This document shows positions 36,626 through 44,965 of a stretch of 64,000 nt of DNA, piece after piece; within the stretch, counting starts at the first letter, position 1, and each line of letters starts with the position of its first letter. A program made the translations under genes and the position numbers. The notes beneath the pieces were generated by a model. That model ran no database searches and had not been told where the DNA came from. It saw only the letters and a list, made by a program, of their open reading frames with translations. Source of the stretch: Polynucleobacter sp. HIN11 (GTDB lineage Bacteria; Pseudomonadota; Gammaproteobacteria; Burkholderiales; Burkholderiaceae); assembly GCF_030297675.1 (NCBI RefSeq), contig NZ_AP028142.1, positions 1,736,001 through 1,800,000 on the forward strand, read 5' to 3'.

Positions 36626-37353
36626 TGGAAAAAATTCGGGTTTCTAAACTACTATCCGAACGTGGTTTGTGTTCAAGGCGGGAAGCAGATGCTTATATTG
36701 AACAGGGACTGGTAACCGTTGACGGAGAGGTTGTTCAAGAATTAGGTACGCGAGCCTTTCGGCATCAAACGATTGAGTTACGCTCTGGCGCTAAACGCCA
36801 ACAAGAGCAACGCCTCACGATTTTGCTTAATAAGCCAGTAGGCTATATTTCGCACTTAGATGATGAAGGGCAATATAAGCCAGCAGCGTCCCTCATCGTC
36901 CCTGAAAATCAATATGCGAACGCACCTCAACGAACCGAGCGCACCATCTTTAAAAGTCTCGCCCCTGCTGGACGGCTTGATATTGATTCCTCAGGTTTAT
37001 TAGTACTTACCCAAGATGGGCGGATTGCCAAGCTATTAATCGGCGAGGATAGCCCGATTGAAAAAGAGTATCTGGTTCGTGTCAGCGGCAAATTGTCGGA
37101 TACGGGTTTGCGCTCTTTGCAGCATGGGCTATCGCTTGATGGTAAGGCACTAAAACCAGCCAAAGTAAGTTGGCAAAATGAAGATCAACTTCGTTTTGTA
37201 TTACGGGAAGGTCGTAAACGACAAATTCGTCGCATGTGTGAGCTCGTTGGGCTCACTGTTGTTGGTCTAAAACGAATCCGCATTGGCCAAATAAGTCTCG
37301 GATCACTGCCAAGCGGGCAGTGGCGCATCTTAGGCAAAGAAGAGCGCTTTTAG
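36625..37353 (+). CDS. RsuA/RluB-family pseudouridine synthase
   Basis: A 242-residue protein from the ATG overlapping the upstream stop (TAATG); a longer start lies inside the previous gene. An S4 RNA-binding domain opens it (RVSKLLSERGLCSRREADAY), then NKPVGYISH, then the catalytic block AGRLDIDSSGLLVLTQDG with the essential Asp, and EGRKRQIRRMC. The IS-x-x-DDEGQYK segment resembles RluF more than RsuA, so the target may be a 23S rRNA uridine, but this is not certain. Confidence 0.88.
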   Translation: MEKIRVSKLLSERGLCSRREADAYIEQGLVTVDGEVVQELGTRAFRHQTIELRSGAKRQQEQRLTILLNKPVGYISHLDDEGQYKPAASLIVPENQYANAPQRTERTIFKSLAPAGRLDIDSSGLLVLTQDGRIAKLLIGEDSPIEKEYLVRVSGKLSDTGLRSLQHGLSLDGKALKPAKVSWQNEDQLRFVLREGRKRQIRRMCELVGLTVVGLKRIRIGQISLGSLPSGQWRILGKEERF

Positions 37354-37643
37354 ACCACCAGGGGGAAAAGTGTCAATTGCATTGCTCGCTCACGCACTGG
37401 AAGCAATGCTGCGTATTCAGGGCTGCCGGCCCAGCGCTTTGCATCCTCTAGACTTGAAAAACTAAGCTCAACAAACGTATCAAAAGCTGCGGCGTTTAAC
37501 TCGTTCCAAAACGGTTTCTCGCAAACTCCTCTGCGTAAAATCTTGCCGCCATACAGCTCGACCGTTGCACTAACCTGGGCTCGATAATCATCAAAGTCTT
37601 TAGGGCTCTGTGTTTTAAATATTCCGATGACATGAACGCTCAT
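37350..37643 (-). CDS. DUF1330/NIPSNAP-like small alpha-beta barrel protein
   Basis: A 97-residue single-domain protein. VIGIFKTQSPKDFDDYRAQV and ELSFSSLEDAKRWAGSPEYAALLPVRERA follow the DUF1330 pattern (E-F-x-S-x-E-x-A-x-x-W-x-x-S-x-x-Y), a ferredoxin-like dimeric fold. No enzymatic role is established. It overlaps the convergent pseudouridine synthase gene by 4 bases and lies 8 bases after the carbonic anhydrase gene, so it may be cotranscribed with that. Confidence 0.8.
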   Translation of the reverse strand: MSVHVIGIFKTQSPKDFDDYRAQVSATVELYGGKILRRGVCEKPFWNELNAAAFDTFVELSFSSLEDAKRWAGSPEYAALLPVRERAMQLTLFPLVV

Positions 37644-37651
37644 GACTGTCC

Positions 37652-38308
37652 TTAACTAATTAACTGTGCATGATATCGATCATGCAGCTCTTGGGGACCA
37701 GAGATACTAGTATGAAGGTCTTTAAGTAAGCCGTCATGCAATCGATAAATACATCCATGAATTGAAATAGTCTGTCCTTTTGCCCAAGCATCTTGCACAA
37801 TATTAGTTTGTCCAATATTGATTACTTGCTCTAATACATTAAGCTCACAAAGACGATCTAACCGAGCATTCTCCTCCTCAATGGCACAAAGCTCATGATG
37901 ATGCTTATCGTGCACATCTTTAATGTGTCGAATCCAGTTATCGGCGATTCCAATGCGGGTGTTATTCATGGCAGCAGCAATTCCTGAACAACCGTAATGG
38001 CCAACCACAATAATATGCTTAACTTTTAGGCGATCAATTGCGAATTGAATGACCGACAGCGCATTGAAATCGGTATGAACGACAATGTTCGCGATGTTGC
38101 GATGAACAAATACCTCACCAGGCTTAAGTCCGACGATTTGATTGGCGGGAACCCGCGAATCCGAGCATCCAATCCATAAATACTCAGGATTTTGCTGATC
38201 AACCAATCGTGAAAAATAATCTGGATCTGCTTTTGTCACCGATTCGATCCACTGGCGATTTTGCTCAAACAATCGCTCAAGATCGGGCTTTGAATTGTGA
38301 TTACCCAT
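37652..38308 (-). CDS. can: Beta-class carbonic anhydrase
   Basis: A 218-residue beta carbonic anhydrase that interconverts CO2 and bicarbonate. Zinc ligands are C48 (GCSDSR), H104 and C107 (GHYGCSG), with the catalytic D50/R52 dyad. HRNIANIVVHTDFNALSVIQFAI is also typical. The ending HGCIYRLHDGLLKDL fits the clade. It is followed on the same strand by the small DUF1330-like gene. Confidence 0.95.
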   Translation of the reverse strand: MGNHNSKPDLERLFEQNRQWIESVTKADPDYFSRLVDQQNPEYLWIGCSDSRVPANQIVGLKPGEVFVHRNIANIVVHTDFNALSVIQFAIDRLKVKHIIVVGHYGCSGIAAAMNNTRIGIADNWIRHIKDVHDKHHHELCAIEEENARLDRLCELNVLEQVINIGQTNIVQDAWAKGQTISIHGCIYRLHDGLLKDLHTSISGPQELHDRYHAQLIS

Positions 38309-38382
38309 TTTTATACCTTTGGTGGCAATGAAGTCTAATATACAAGATCTTGTTATTCCCTCATATATATGTCAATGAAGTT

Positions 38383-39210
38383 ATGAGAATTTGTAGAACT
38401 TTATTCTGTGTATTTTCTTTTTTGTTTACTCAGTGCAGCTTTGCTCAAGATGAAGATACTGCGGGAGAACCAGATAATCTCTTAAGACTAAAAACTGATT
38501 CGTTTAATTACAGCAAGGATTCGATTTTAGAGTTATGGGTTTATCAAAATGGATATGGTGATGGCAATCTGAGCGATATTTATCGACTTCGATTCTATCA
38601 ACCACTATCGATTAATCAATGGAAGGGCATGATGCGGATTGACACTGCCTACAACTCCACTTGGGGGCCAGCAGCCCCGGGTCAAAGTAGTGGTCAATTT
38701 AGTGCAGGTAATACGATGCTCACCATCTGGGGTATGCCACCTGATTTTTTCCCCAAATGGAATCTAAACCTAGGCGGTCGAATTATTTTTCCGTTTGGTA
38801 ATAATGGCCAGTGGGCGGTTGGCCCACAAGTGAGCGCATCATTTGTGCCGCAATCGCCTAGTCAATCTCTACTATCTGATTTTTCTCCGCTTGTTCGCTA
38901 CATGTATGGATTTGATAGCAAAAATAATTCATTTGCAGTTAATCCATCGCAACCACCGTTATTGCGATCGCTGCAACTTTTTCCAACCGTAGGCCTGCAA
39001 TTAACTCCAAGAACTCAAATCCGCTTTTGGGATGAAAACGGGATTCTGTATAACACCGCAGGTGGTGGTTGGTTTGTACCACTTGATGCGATGGTGACAC
39101 ACTCCATCAGCAAACATCTTTTATTTGCCGTTGGGGCCAGTAAGCAAGTAGTTCAAACCTTTAAGTCCTATGATTGGTCCATCTATGGAAAGGTTTCCTT
39201 GCGATTTTGA
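38383..39210 (+). CDS. Probable outer-membrane beta-barrel protein, function unknown
   Basis: A 275-residue exported protein from the ATG MRICRTLFCVFSFLF; the upstream TTG is unlikely. The signal peptide ends near CSFAQ. The mature part alternates Tyr/Trp/Phe-rich strands with turns and ends SIYGKVSLRF, with the terminal Phe typical of proteins inserted by BAM. It resembles transporters or porin-like proteins such as those with WGMPPDFFPKWNLNLGGRIIF strands, but I cannot name a family. A bidirectional terminator hairpin follows at 39,241. Confidence 0.75.
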   Translation: MRICRTLFCVFSFLFTQCSFAQDEDTAGEPDNLLRLKTDSFNYSKDSILELWVYQNGYGDGNLSDIYRLRFYQPLSINQWKGMMRIDTAYNSTWGPAAPGQSSGQFSAGNTMLTIWGMPPDFFPKWNLNLGGRIIFPFGNNGQWAVGPQVSASFVPQSPSQSLLSDFSPLVRYMYGFDSKNNSFAVNPSQPPLLRSLQLFPTVGLQLTPRTQIRFWDENGILYNTAGGGWFVPLDAMVTHSISKHLLFAVGASKQVVQTFKSYDWSIYGKVSLRF

Positions 39211-39240
39211 GCAATTTCTCTCTATTTAATGGATAACAAA

Positions 39241-39260
39241 AAACCACCCGAAGGTGGTTT
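39241..39260. terminator. Bidirectional terminator hairpin
   Basis: The stem AAACCACC/GGTGGTTT with loop CGAA stands between the convergent outer-membrane protein gene and the 60-residue gene, with T-rich or A-rich runs on both sides. It should stop transcription from both. A nearly identical hairpin ends the tRNA-Phe transcript at 44,098-44,119. Confidence 0.85.
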
Positions 39261-39279
39261 TTGTTTGAAAAAAGAGTGC

Positions 39280-39462
39280 TTAAGCCGCGGCTTTATTACC
39301 AGCCCCTAAAAATTCAACAATTTTCTTGGCAGTTTCAATATAGCGCTCATTCATTTTGCGGTATTGAGCTAATTCAGCCATTAATGGGTTCTCAACCTGC
39401 TCAAAAGACGCATCCTCATAACCAGGGTGATACGGCGCTTCATCAACCAGCTTGCTATTCAT
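39280..39462 (-). CDS. Small conserved hypothetical protein
   Basis: A 60-residue acidic protein starting MNSKLVDEAPYHPGYEDASF, with a strong GGAGG 5 bases upstream of this ATG; the longer frame lacks such a site. The C-terminal half is helical (LMAELAQYRKMNERYIETAKKIVEFL). I do not recognise a family. It is monocistronic, ending at the shared terminator. Confidence 0.7.
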   Translation of the reverse strand: MNSKLVDEAPYHPGYEDASFEQVENPLMAELAQYRKMNERYIETAKKIVEFLGAGNKAAA

Positions 39463-39617
39463 AGATCCTCCAAAAGTAAAAAAATAATTAGATGGAATCA
39501 ATGTAGCATAGGAAATTACAAAATAAATCTATATAAATCAAAAGCTTATGTTATTAGCATTACTTACGGATGGGTTTTTTGTAAGGCCTGTTTCATTTTT
39601 CAGCACACCATTTCGTA

Positions 39618-40610
39618 TTACGAAATATTCAGCGATTTATTGGCGCCCTTCTCAATTGCCGCCATCCCCTCAGCCACCGAATATAGAGCGCGGTAGTCAA
39701 ATGCAATTTTTGCCTTATTCATGGAGACGGAAAATGGATAGCCCATAGTACGCACTGCTTCACGTACAAGTGGTGGGTCTCCTTTGAGTGGCAAATAATT
39801 CCATCCATTTTCTGTAAATCGTGCCAAAGGCCAAGCAAGCGATAGTGGGATCGATAGGGTTGGTACTGCATAGCCGCTGGCCTCAAGTCGTGCACTCAGA
39901 AATTCGCGCAGGGTCATTTGCTCCTCATCCCGAATAAAAAATGCTCCGCTAGGAACATTTGCTATAAGAACTTGCAAGACTGCTTGGCATAAATTGCCGA
40001 TATAACAGGTGGAATAGGGATAGCGACCGTGACCAAACCAACCAAACTGTCCACGATCTGCCGCGGGTCCGATTTGGCGATCGATGATGTCTCCATTACC
40101 CCAAACCAAGGCGGGTCGCAATGCGATTGCGGTAAAACGCTCTGATGCGCTCGATAGCACCAATTGTTCAGCTTGTGCTTTTGAGTGAGCATAATGCAAT
40201 GAATCTTGATGGCAAATGGGAACGTCTTCTGTAGCATTTTCGATCGGCACCGAGTCATTGAGCGCCACATTTGCACAGCTCATGTAAATAAATTTACCAA
40301 CGCCCACTTGAGTCGCAGCCTCAAGCAGTCGTTGCGTCAACTGAATATTCAGCCTCTGATAGAGCGATTTGGGGCCCCATAGCCCAACATGGGCCGCGCA
40401 ATGAATCACGCAATCGTGACCACGAACTAAGGATTGCAAATCATTCGTCGACAGAAAATCAATTTGGGTCGTATTGACCCCACGCCGATTTAAAGATTTC
40501 GCATCCGCCTCAGATCTGGCGGTGGCACTGATCGAGTAACCCTCCTCTAATAGGCGACTTACTAAATGCCGCCCAATAAATCCCATGGCGCCAGTGATCA
40601 ATATTTTCAT
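39618..40610 (-). CDS. NAD-dependent epimerase/dehydratase (extended SDR, 3-beta-HSD-like)
   Basis: A 330-residue extended SDR from MKILITGAMGFIGRHL, where the Rossmann G-x-x-G-x-x-G sits directly at the N-terminus; the longer start adds 10 residues without a family match. CVIHCAAHVGLWGP and the catalytic Y-x-x-x-K in LHYAHSKAQAE are typical of the 3-beta-hydroxysteroid/dihydroflavonol reductase branch. The substrate is unknown. It diverges from the sugE gene with about 46 bases between starts. Confidence 0.83.
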   Translation of the reverse strand: MKILITGAMGFIGRHLVSRLLEEGYSISATARSEADAKSLNRRGVNTTQIDFLSTNDLQSLVRGHDCVIHCAAHVGLWGPKSLYQRLNIQLTQRLLEAATQVGVGKFIYMSCANVALNDSVPIENATEDVPICHQDSLHYAHSKAQAEQLVLSSASERFTAIALRPALVWGNGDIIDRQIGPAADRGQFGWFGHGRYPYSTCYIGNLCQAVLQVLIANVPSGAFFIRDEEQMTLREFLSARLEASGYAVPTLSIPLSLAWPLARFTENGWNYLPLKGDPPLVREAVRTMGYPFSVSMNKAKIAFDYRALYSVAEGMAAIEKGANKSLNIS

Positions 40611-40656
40611 CTTTGCTATGCTAGCGTAATTCACATACATGGATGATTAATTACTC

Positions 40657-40977
40657 TTGAGTATTTACTGGATCTCACTACTTCTCGCTGGCGCTTGTGA
40701 AATAGGCTGGCCCTTAGGTTTGAAACTCGCCGATCTTCCCAATATGAAAATTTGGGGCATTGGTATTGCTGTAATCAGCATGGCCCTTAGTGGGGTGCTG
40801 CTTTGGTACTCACTAAAGGAGATTCCGATTGGAACCGCCTATGCAGTTTGGACATCGATTGGAGCTGTGGGTACGTTTACTCTCGGAGTTTTAGTTTTTG
40901 GTGATCCTAATATTCCGATTCGCTGGATTGGTGTTGCGCTAATTTTGCTTGGGGTGATCCTGCTAAAAATGGGCTGA
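40657..40977 (+). CDS. sugE: Small multidrug resistance family protein, SugE/Gdx type
   Basis: A 106-residue protein with four membrane segments. ISLLLAGACEIGWPLGLK has the essential glutamate of the first helix, with the W-x-x-G-L-K of the Gdx/SugE branch, and IPIGTAYAVWTSIGAVGTFTLGVL matches the third. Gdx proteins export guanidinium in exchange for protons; whether this one does is an inference from the subfamily. The start appears to be TTG with a weak ribosome-binding site. I saw no guanidine riboswitch in the short upstream region. Confidence 0.87.
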   Translation: MSIYWISLLLAGACEIGWPLGLKLADLPNMKIWGIGIAVISMALSGVLLWYSLKEIPIGTAYAVWTSIGAVGTFTLGVLVFGDPNIPIRWIGVALILLGVILLKMG

Positions 40978-40990
40978 TGCTTAATGCTTT

Positions 40991-42016
40991 CTAGCTCACA
41001 AACTCAATTTGCAACGCTTTCATGAGCTCACCAACTGTAAGAGTTCGGGCTTTATAAAAAGCGCTGCCAGCCCATAGACTCTGATGCTCTGCATTATGTG
41101 AGCGGGCTGCTGCTTGGCGTAATTGGCCAGTGAGTGTATTTTGGATTGGGAACGGTAATGTCGACTTAGCATCCATGTGGCGAGTAAACGTATTCTCAAC
41201 CCCCCGAGCCCAGCGCCCCGAGAAGCCTTTTGTAAAAATACTTGGTCGCGGATTCTCGTCTAAGAGAAGGGCCTTATATTCAGAAGAGGCTCCCGATTCA
41301 GGGCAACACAAAAATGCGGACCCCATTTGCACAGCACTTGCTCCAAGATCCAAGGCCTTTCGAATATCACGGCCATTCATCATGCCGCCGGCTGCAACCA
41401 CCGGGATAGTGCAGCGCTTGACCAATTGATGCAAAAGATCAAATGTTGATAAACGCTCATCAGGACTATCGATCTCAAATGTTCCGCGATGGCCGCCCGC
41501 CTCAATGCCTTGAGCAACAATAAAGCTGGCACCCGCTTGCTCAATCTTTAGCGCCTCCTCAAGACTGGTTGCTGTAATTCCGATGGCGATACTAAGCGCC
41601 ATGGCCCGCTGCATAAGCCATTCAGGCGGGATACCAAAATGAAAACTAAGAACCGCTGGCTGCAACTGCCAAACGGGCTCTAATTGCGTTTCAAGATCGG
41701 GGAAAAAGGGTGGTTTTGGAACAACGAAATCAATATCAGGAGTCAATTCTTGAAGAAGCTCAATTACCTGCCCTATCGTTTTTGAATCAGGTAATTCGGC
41801 ACTTGGAAATATGAAAAAGTTGGCATTAATCGGGCCTTGCGTTAATGACTGTGCAAGCTTTAGGTCGTGGCCAATTGTTTCGGGAGAACTATAAGCAAAA
41901 CCGAAGCTTCCTAAACCGCCCGCATTAGAAACCTCCGAAACCAAGGCTGGGGTGGTAATGCCCCCAGCCATTGGCGCCTGAATCACAGGGATAGAAAGAT
42001 TGGCGAATGAAAACAT
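40991..42016 (-). CDS. Nitronate monooxygenase (2-nitropropane dioxygenase family)
   Basis: A 341-residue FMN-dependent TIM-barrel protein. PVIQAPMAGGITTPALVSEVSNAGGLGSFG near the N-terminus and VAQGIEAGGHRG (FMN phosphate site), IPVVAAGGMMNGRDI and LGASAVQMGSAFL follow in the family order. It oxidises alkyl nitronates such as propionate-3-nitronate. It stands alone, convergent with sugE with a 13-base gap. Confidence 0.9.
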   Translation of the reverse strand: MFSFANLSIPVIQAPMAGGITTPALVSEVSNAGGLGSFGFAYSSPETIGHDLKLAQSLTQGPINANFFIFPSAELPDSKTIGQVIELLQELTPDIDFVVPKPPFFPDLETQLEPVWQLQPAVLSFHFGIPPEWLMQRAMALSIAIGITATSLEEALKIEQAGASFIVAQGIEAGGHRGTFEIDSPDERLSTFDLLHQLVKRCTIPVVAAGGMMNGRDIRKALDLGASAVQMGSAFLCCPESGASSEYKALLLDENPRPSIFTKGFSGRWARGVENTFTRHMDAKSTLPFPIQNTLTGQLRQAAARSHNAEHQSLWAGSAFYKARTLTVGELMKALQIEFVS

Positions 42017-42046
42017 ACTCTATCAATCCACCATGAATACAGCCAG

Positions 42047-42901
42047 CTAAAGTCGCTTGCCAACAACGACTAATTTGGGGTCTCCATTGAGAGTGCCCCG
42101 CATTTGAGATCCATTCACTTGTCCATTAAACGAATATTTTTTTTCATTGCTCTCAAAATCAAACCGAATCCCATCCCCCCGAATTCGGCCATCCTCAAAT
42201 GCAATAGAGCGCTTACCTTGTGAGGTAATGCTGCCATCAAAGAACTGCTTTTTCTGGATAAACCGAATTGCGGTTTTATCTAAGCCAGGCAAACCCGCAA
42301 ACTCCCATGTGCCATCAATATTTGCGGGCACGATCCATAAATAAATGGTTTCATTTAATGTGCCAATCGTGGTCTCGCTCGATCTGACCGACACCTCTTG
42401 ATCAGGAATCCAAGATTCCATCCGAAATGTATTGGAAACCACTCGAGTCCCAGGTTTCATCTTCAAAATCGTTGGCATCAGTCTTAAATTTAGGCTTTCA
42501 CCCAAAAATAAAGTTAGAACTGTTGCTGATGAAAAGTCTTCTACAAAAATATCGCCCTGTTTAAAGGTCACCAAGTTTTGTACATTCTCACGAATCGCAT
42601 TGCGCTTTGATAGCGCAACCAAATCGGGGTTGTATTCAATTCCAACGGCACGAACACTATAGCGCTTGGCTGCTTGTATTGGAATGACGCCATCACCCGA
42701 GCCAAGGTCATAGACTATATCACCAGGCTTTACTTGCGCTAGTACGAGCATCTGCGTTGCTGTATCAACCCTCGTGGGTACCCACATAATGTCTTTTCCG
42801 TGGGCGGCCATTCTCAATTGAAATTGGTCATCTCCATAGTTATGTAACGCGCAACCGGTTAACAGTGAAATGGTGGATATGATGATGGCTAAAAGGCGCA
42901 T
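42047..42901 (-). CDS. Lipoprotein with SAM-dependent methyltransferase domain
   Basis: A 284-residue protein that starts with a lipoprotein signal: MRLLAIIISTISLLTGC, lipobox L-T-G-C with C17. A class I methyltransferase fold follows, with VYDLGSGDGVIPIQAAKR as motif I and EYNPDLVALSKRNA as motif II. The C-terminal third (from about residue 195) is a beta-rich domain with repeated KRSIAFEDGRIRGDGIRF-like strands. The signal predicts export, yet SAM is normally cytoplasmic; homologues with this layout are widespread and unexplained. Substrate unknown. Confidence 0.8.
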   Translation of the reverse strand: MRLLAIIISTISLLTGCALHNYGDDQFQLRMAAHGKDIMWVPTRVDTATQMLVLAQVKPGDIVYDLGSGDGVIPIQAAKRYSVRAVGIEYNPDLVALSKRNAIRENVQNLVTFKQGDIFVEDFSSATVLTLFLGESLNLRLMPTILKMKPGTRVVSNTFRMESWIPDQEVSVRSSETTIGTLNETIYLWIVPANIDGTWEFAGLPGLDKTAIRFIQKKQFFDGSITSQGKRSIAFEDGRIRGDGIRFDFESNEKKYSFNGQVNGSQMRGTLNGDPKLVVVGKRL

Positions 42902-43015
42902 AAATGTCCCAAAGGTTATTTTTGAGCATTGTATGGGGAAGCCATCTACCCGGAGACAATAACCCTCTAGTTTTTAGGTTGAGCCAGTCAATAGTGTTTA
43001 TTTAAAACAGAGCGC

Positions 43016-43414
43016 CTAAATCATCAATTGATAGAGGGTCCAACATAAATTCAAGACCACTAGGGCAATTAATGTATTGAATGTAAATTTCATGCCGAGC
43101 ACACGCAAACTGAAATCTGGAGGCGGAGTATTGATACCTTTAGCGTGAATTAAACGTCCAATAATCAGAAAAATTCCTGGCGCAAGAACTAACCACCACG
43201 GTGCTCCGTTTAACTCCAAACAGGCAATCATAATAATTCCGAAAGGGACATATTCGGCAAAATTGCCCTGTGCACGAATTGCCCTCTCCAAGTCCTCGTA
43301 GCCTCCACTACCCAAGCCAACCTTATTCTTTCTGCGCAAACTAATCACATTGAAAGATAGCTTAATAAAAATAATGGTCAGAGTAGCAGCAATGATGGAG
43401 GTTACTAGTAGCAT
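43016..43414 (-). CDS. MAPEG family membrane protein
   Basis: A 132-residue protein with four hydrophobic segments. RRKNKVGLGSGGYEDLERAIRAQGNFAEYVPFG matches the MAPEG pattern (R-x-x-x-x-x-x-G-D/G-G-x-x-x-x-x-x-R-A-x-x-N-x-x-E-x-x-P). Eukaryotic members act in eicosanoid and glutathione metabolism; bacterial roles are unclear. It is a single gene with 113-bp gaps on both sides. Confidence 0.88.
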   Translation of the reverse strand: MLLVTSIIAATLTIIFIKLSFNVISLRRKNKVGLGSGGYEDLERAIRAQGNFAEYVPFGIIMIACLELNGAPWWLVLAPGIFLIIGRLIHAKGINTPPPDFSLRVLGMKFTFNTLIALVVLNLCWTLYQLMI

Positions 43415-43527
43415 GTTGAGATCCTAGATAAGCTAAAGACGTTAACGTAACCCCAAAAGATCTAGAAGAGTGGCATATGGTTAATATTTTGATAAGTCGG
43501 TATTAAAAATCCTATGACTTCTCTGAA

Positions 43528-44016
43528 CTAATTAGAACTAGATTCAGGGCTTTGGTTAATCGCTCTTATATTGCGATAAGTTCGCATCATATCCATCATT
43601 ACGGCCGTGCTCCAAGCAAAACAAAAAAGGCTGCTCATAGAGAGAACCACAGCAAGAATGCGATATCGGCTTGGTAAATTTGAAACGGCCCCCTCTGCCC
43701 CAATAGTCGTGTAAATACTACCAATCACAAAAATTGCGTGATCAATACTGGTTGCTACTCCATGCTTTAGTCCCAATATAGAAAGTATTCCAATTTCACT
43801 TAAATGAATTAAGGCAAGGGCGGATAGGCCCATGAAGAAAAAAATTTCCATTCTGAAGTATTGATTTTTGGCAATCAGTGTTTTAGCGTGCCGGTGATAT
43901 ATAGATTGAGCACCCCACAAACATAGTCCGTGATACACGATTAATATGAAAAAGACTACGATAAATCCGATCAACAAACCAAAAGAAGATAAATCATCAA
44001 TTGAAATTTCTCTCAT
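43528..44016 (-). CDS. Ion-channel-like small membrane protein with altered filter
   Basis: A 162-residue protein with an N-terminal and two further membrane segments. Between the last two lies HAIFVIGSIYTTIGAEGAVSN, laid out like the pore helix and filter of two-helix potassium channels (T-x-G-Y/F-G-D), but with TTIGAEG in place of the selectivity sequence. GGAG stands 8 bases before the ATG. Potassium selectivity is doubtful. The name is tentative; the fold might be shared without channel function. Confidence 0.6.
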   Translation of the reverse strand: MREISIDDLSSFGLLIGFIVVFFILIVYHGLCLWGAQSIYHRHAKTLIAKNQYFRMEIFFFMGLSALALIHLSEIGILSILGLKHGVATSIDHAIFVIGSIYTTIGAEGAVSNLPSRYRILAVVLSMSSLFCFAWSTAVMMDMMRTYRNIRAINQSPESSSN

Positions 44017-44097
44017 TACGAGCTCTCCAATAAGTAATTCTTGTCGCTTATTACACCATTAAATAATGATGAAGCTCTTGTTTGCTGTGTAAAAAGA

Positions 44098-44119
44098 AAA
44101 ACCACCCGAAGGTGGTTTT
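44098..44119 (-). terminator. Terminator of tRNA-Phe
   Basis: The stem AAAACCACC/GGTGGTTTT with loop CGAA lies 9 bases beyond the tRNA 3' end on the minus strand and is followed there by T-rich sequence. It is close in sequence to the hairpin at 39,241-39,260. Confidence 0.85.
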
Positions 44120-44128
44120 GATGCATTT

Positions 44129-44233
<105 letters not shown>

Positions 44234-44366
44234 CTGTAGAGCTTGATAAATGTGTTAACTGTGTTGACTCTTGAGCGCGCTGTGGATCCTGTTGGGGTGG
44301 GAGTTCGCCATCCTGCTGACGGTGTTCTACATGGAACAACGGGCAGAGATATCTGAATCCTCTACT

Positions 44367-44543
44367 CTATGACGCGGCATTTGTTCGAACCATGGATAAA
44401 CTCCGCTGACCTGCAGCAATTTTCTGTCGAGCACGCTCTGCTTTGACTGCCTGCTGTGCTCGTTTAGCCTGAGCTTGTAGTGCTTTGATGCGCTGTTGCT
44501 CGGGTGTGGGTGGCTTTGCGGCTGTGATTTCTCGAATGATCAT
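44367..44543 (-). CDS. Small basic coiled-coil protein of mobile-element type
   Basis: A 58-residue frame, MIIREITAAKPPTPEQQRIK followed by a helical Ala/Gln/Arg/Lys-rich stretch and a short tail. The steady heptad-like pattern of charged and Ala residues suggests a coiled coil. Its ATG is 2 bases after the stop of the next upstream gene, so translation is probably coupled. Similar short K/R-rich proteins occur in integrative elements, from memory. No function can be given. Confidence 0.55.
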   Translation of the reverse strand: MIIREITAAKPPTPEQQRIKALQAQAKRAQQAVKAERARQKIAAGQRSLSMVRTNAAS

Positions 44544-44545
44544 GG

Positions 44546-44689
44546 CTATAACTGGGTAGGTATACCCAGCACGTTGTGAACACCAAATTGGGTTTGTAGG
44601 ATCTTGATTGCAAAGTTCACGTTCTCAGCAAACACGATGGTGGTCACTATCAATCCACTGGCACGAACGGTTGCACGAAATTGCTTCAT
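44546..44689 (-). CDS. Small hypothetical protein, possible integrative-element gene
   Basis: A 47-residue frame, MKQFRATVRASGLIVTTIVF then AENVNFAIKILQTQFGVHNV. The pattern (R-A-T-V ... V-x-T-x-V-x-A-x-N-x-x-x-A-x-x-x-L-x-x-x-F-G) reads like a compact beta-beta-alpha unit that I associate with small proteins of integrative elements. The stop is 2 bases before the start of the 58-residue gene, which supports both being real. Confidence 0.55.
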   Translation of the reverse strand: MKQFRATVRASGLIVTTIVFAENVNFAIKILQTQFGVHNVLGIPTQL

Positions 44690-44855
44690 ACAAATATTTA
44701 GTTATACGAATTACCAGCGTCCCAAATCTAGACGCTTATGTAAATCAGTCACAAAGGTTCCTGCCAATGTGGCCCACCTTTGTGATGGGTTGCTTCGCCT
44801 CATCGGGCATTTTCAAAACTCGCCCCATGTGGGGCTGAAAAAGCCCGAACGCCCG

Positions 44856-44959
44856 GACACCAAAGCCTGCACTGAGCTCAGTGCTGGTGTCTATGGCTTG
44901 AGCTGCGCCGGGTCGTCGGGACTGGGCTGTCCCGACTGCCGGGGCGCCTGCAGCGCCCC
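44856..44959. repeat. Three consecutive GC-rich hairpins
   Basis: Three inverted repeats follow one another. First, GACACCA (44,856-44,862) pairs with TGGTGTC (44,885-44,891) around a 16-bp perfect palindrome GCACTGAGCTCAGTGC (44,869-44,884). Second, GTCGGGA (44,915-44,921) pairs with TCCCGAC (44,930-44,936). Third, GGGGCGC (44,941-44,947) pairs with GCGCCCC (44,953-44,959). The stretch is far richer in G+C than its surroundings and no T-run follows. It lies just beyond the DUF6641-like gene stop. Confidence 0.75.
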
Positions 44960-44965
44960 TCGCAA

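Noticed and set aside
40611..40656. Guanidine riboswitch before sugE
   Set aside because: Only 46 bases are available and no paired ACGR-loop hairpins occur.
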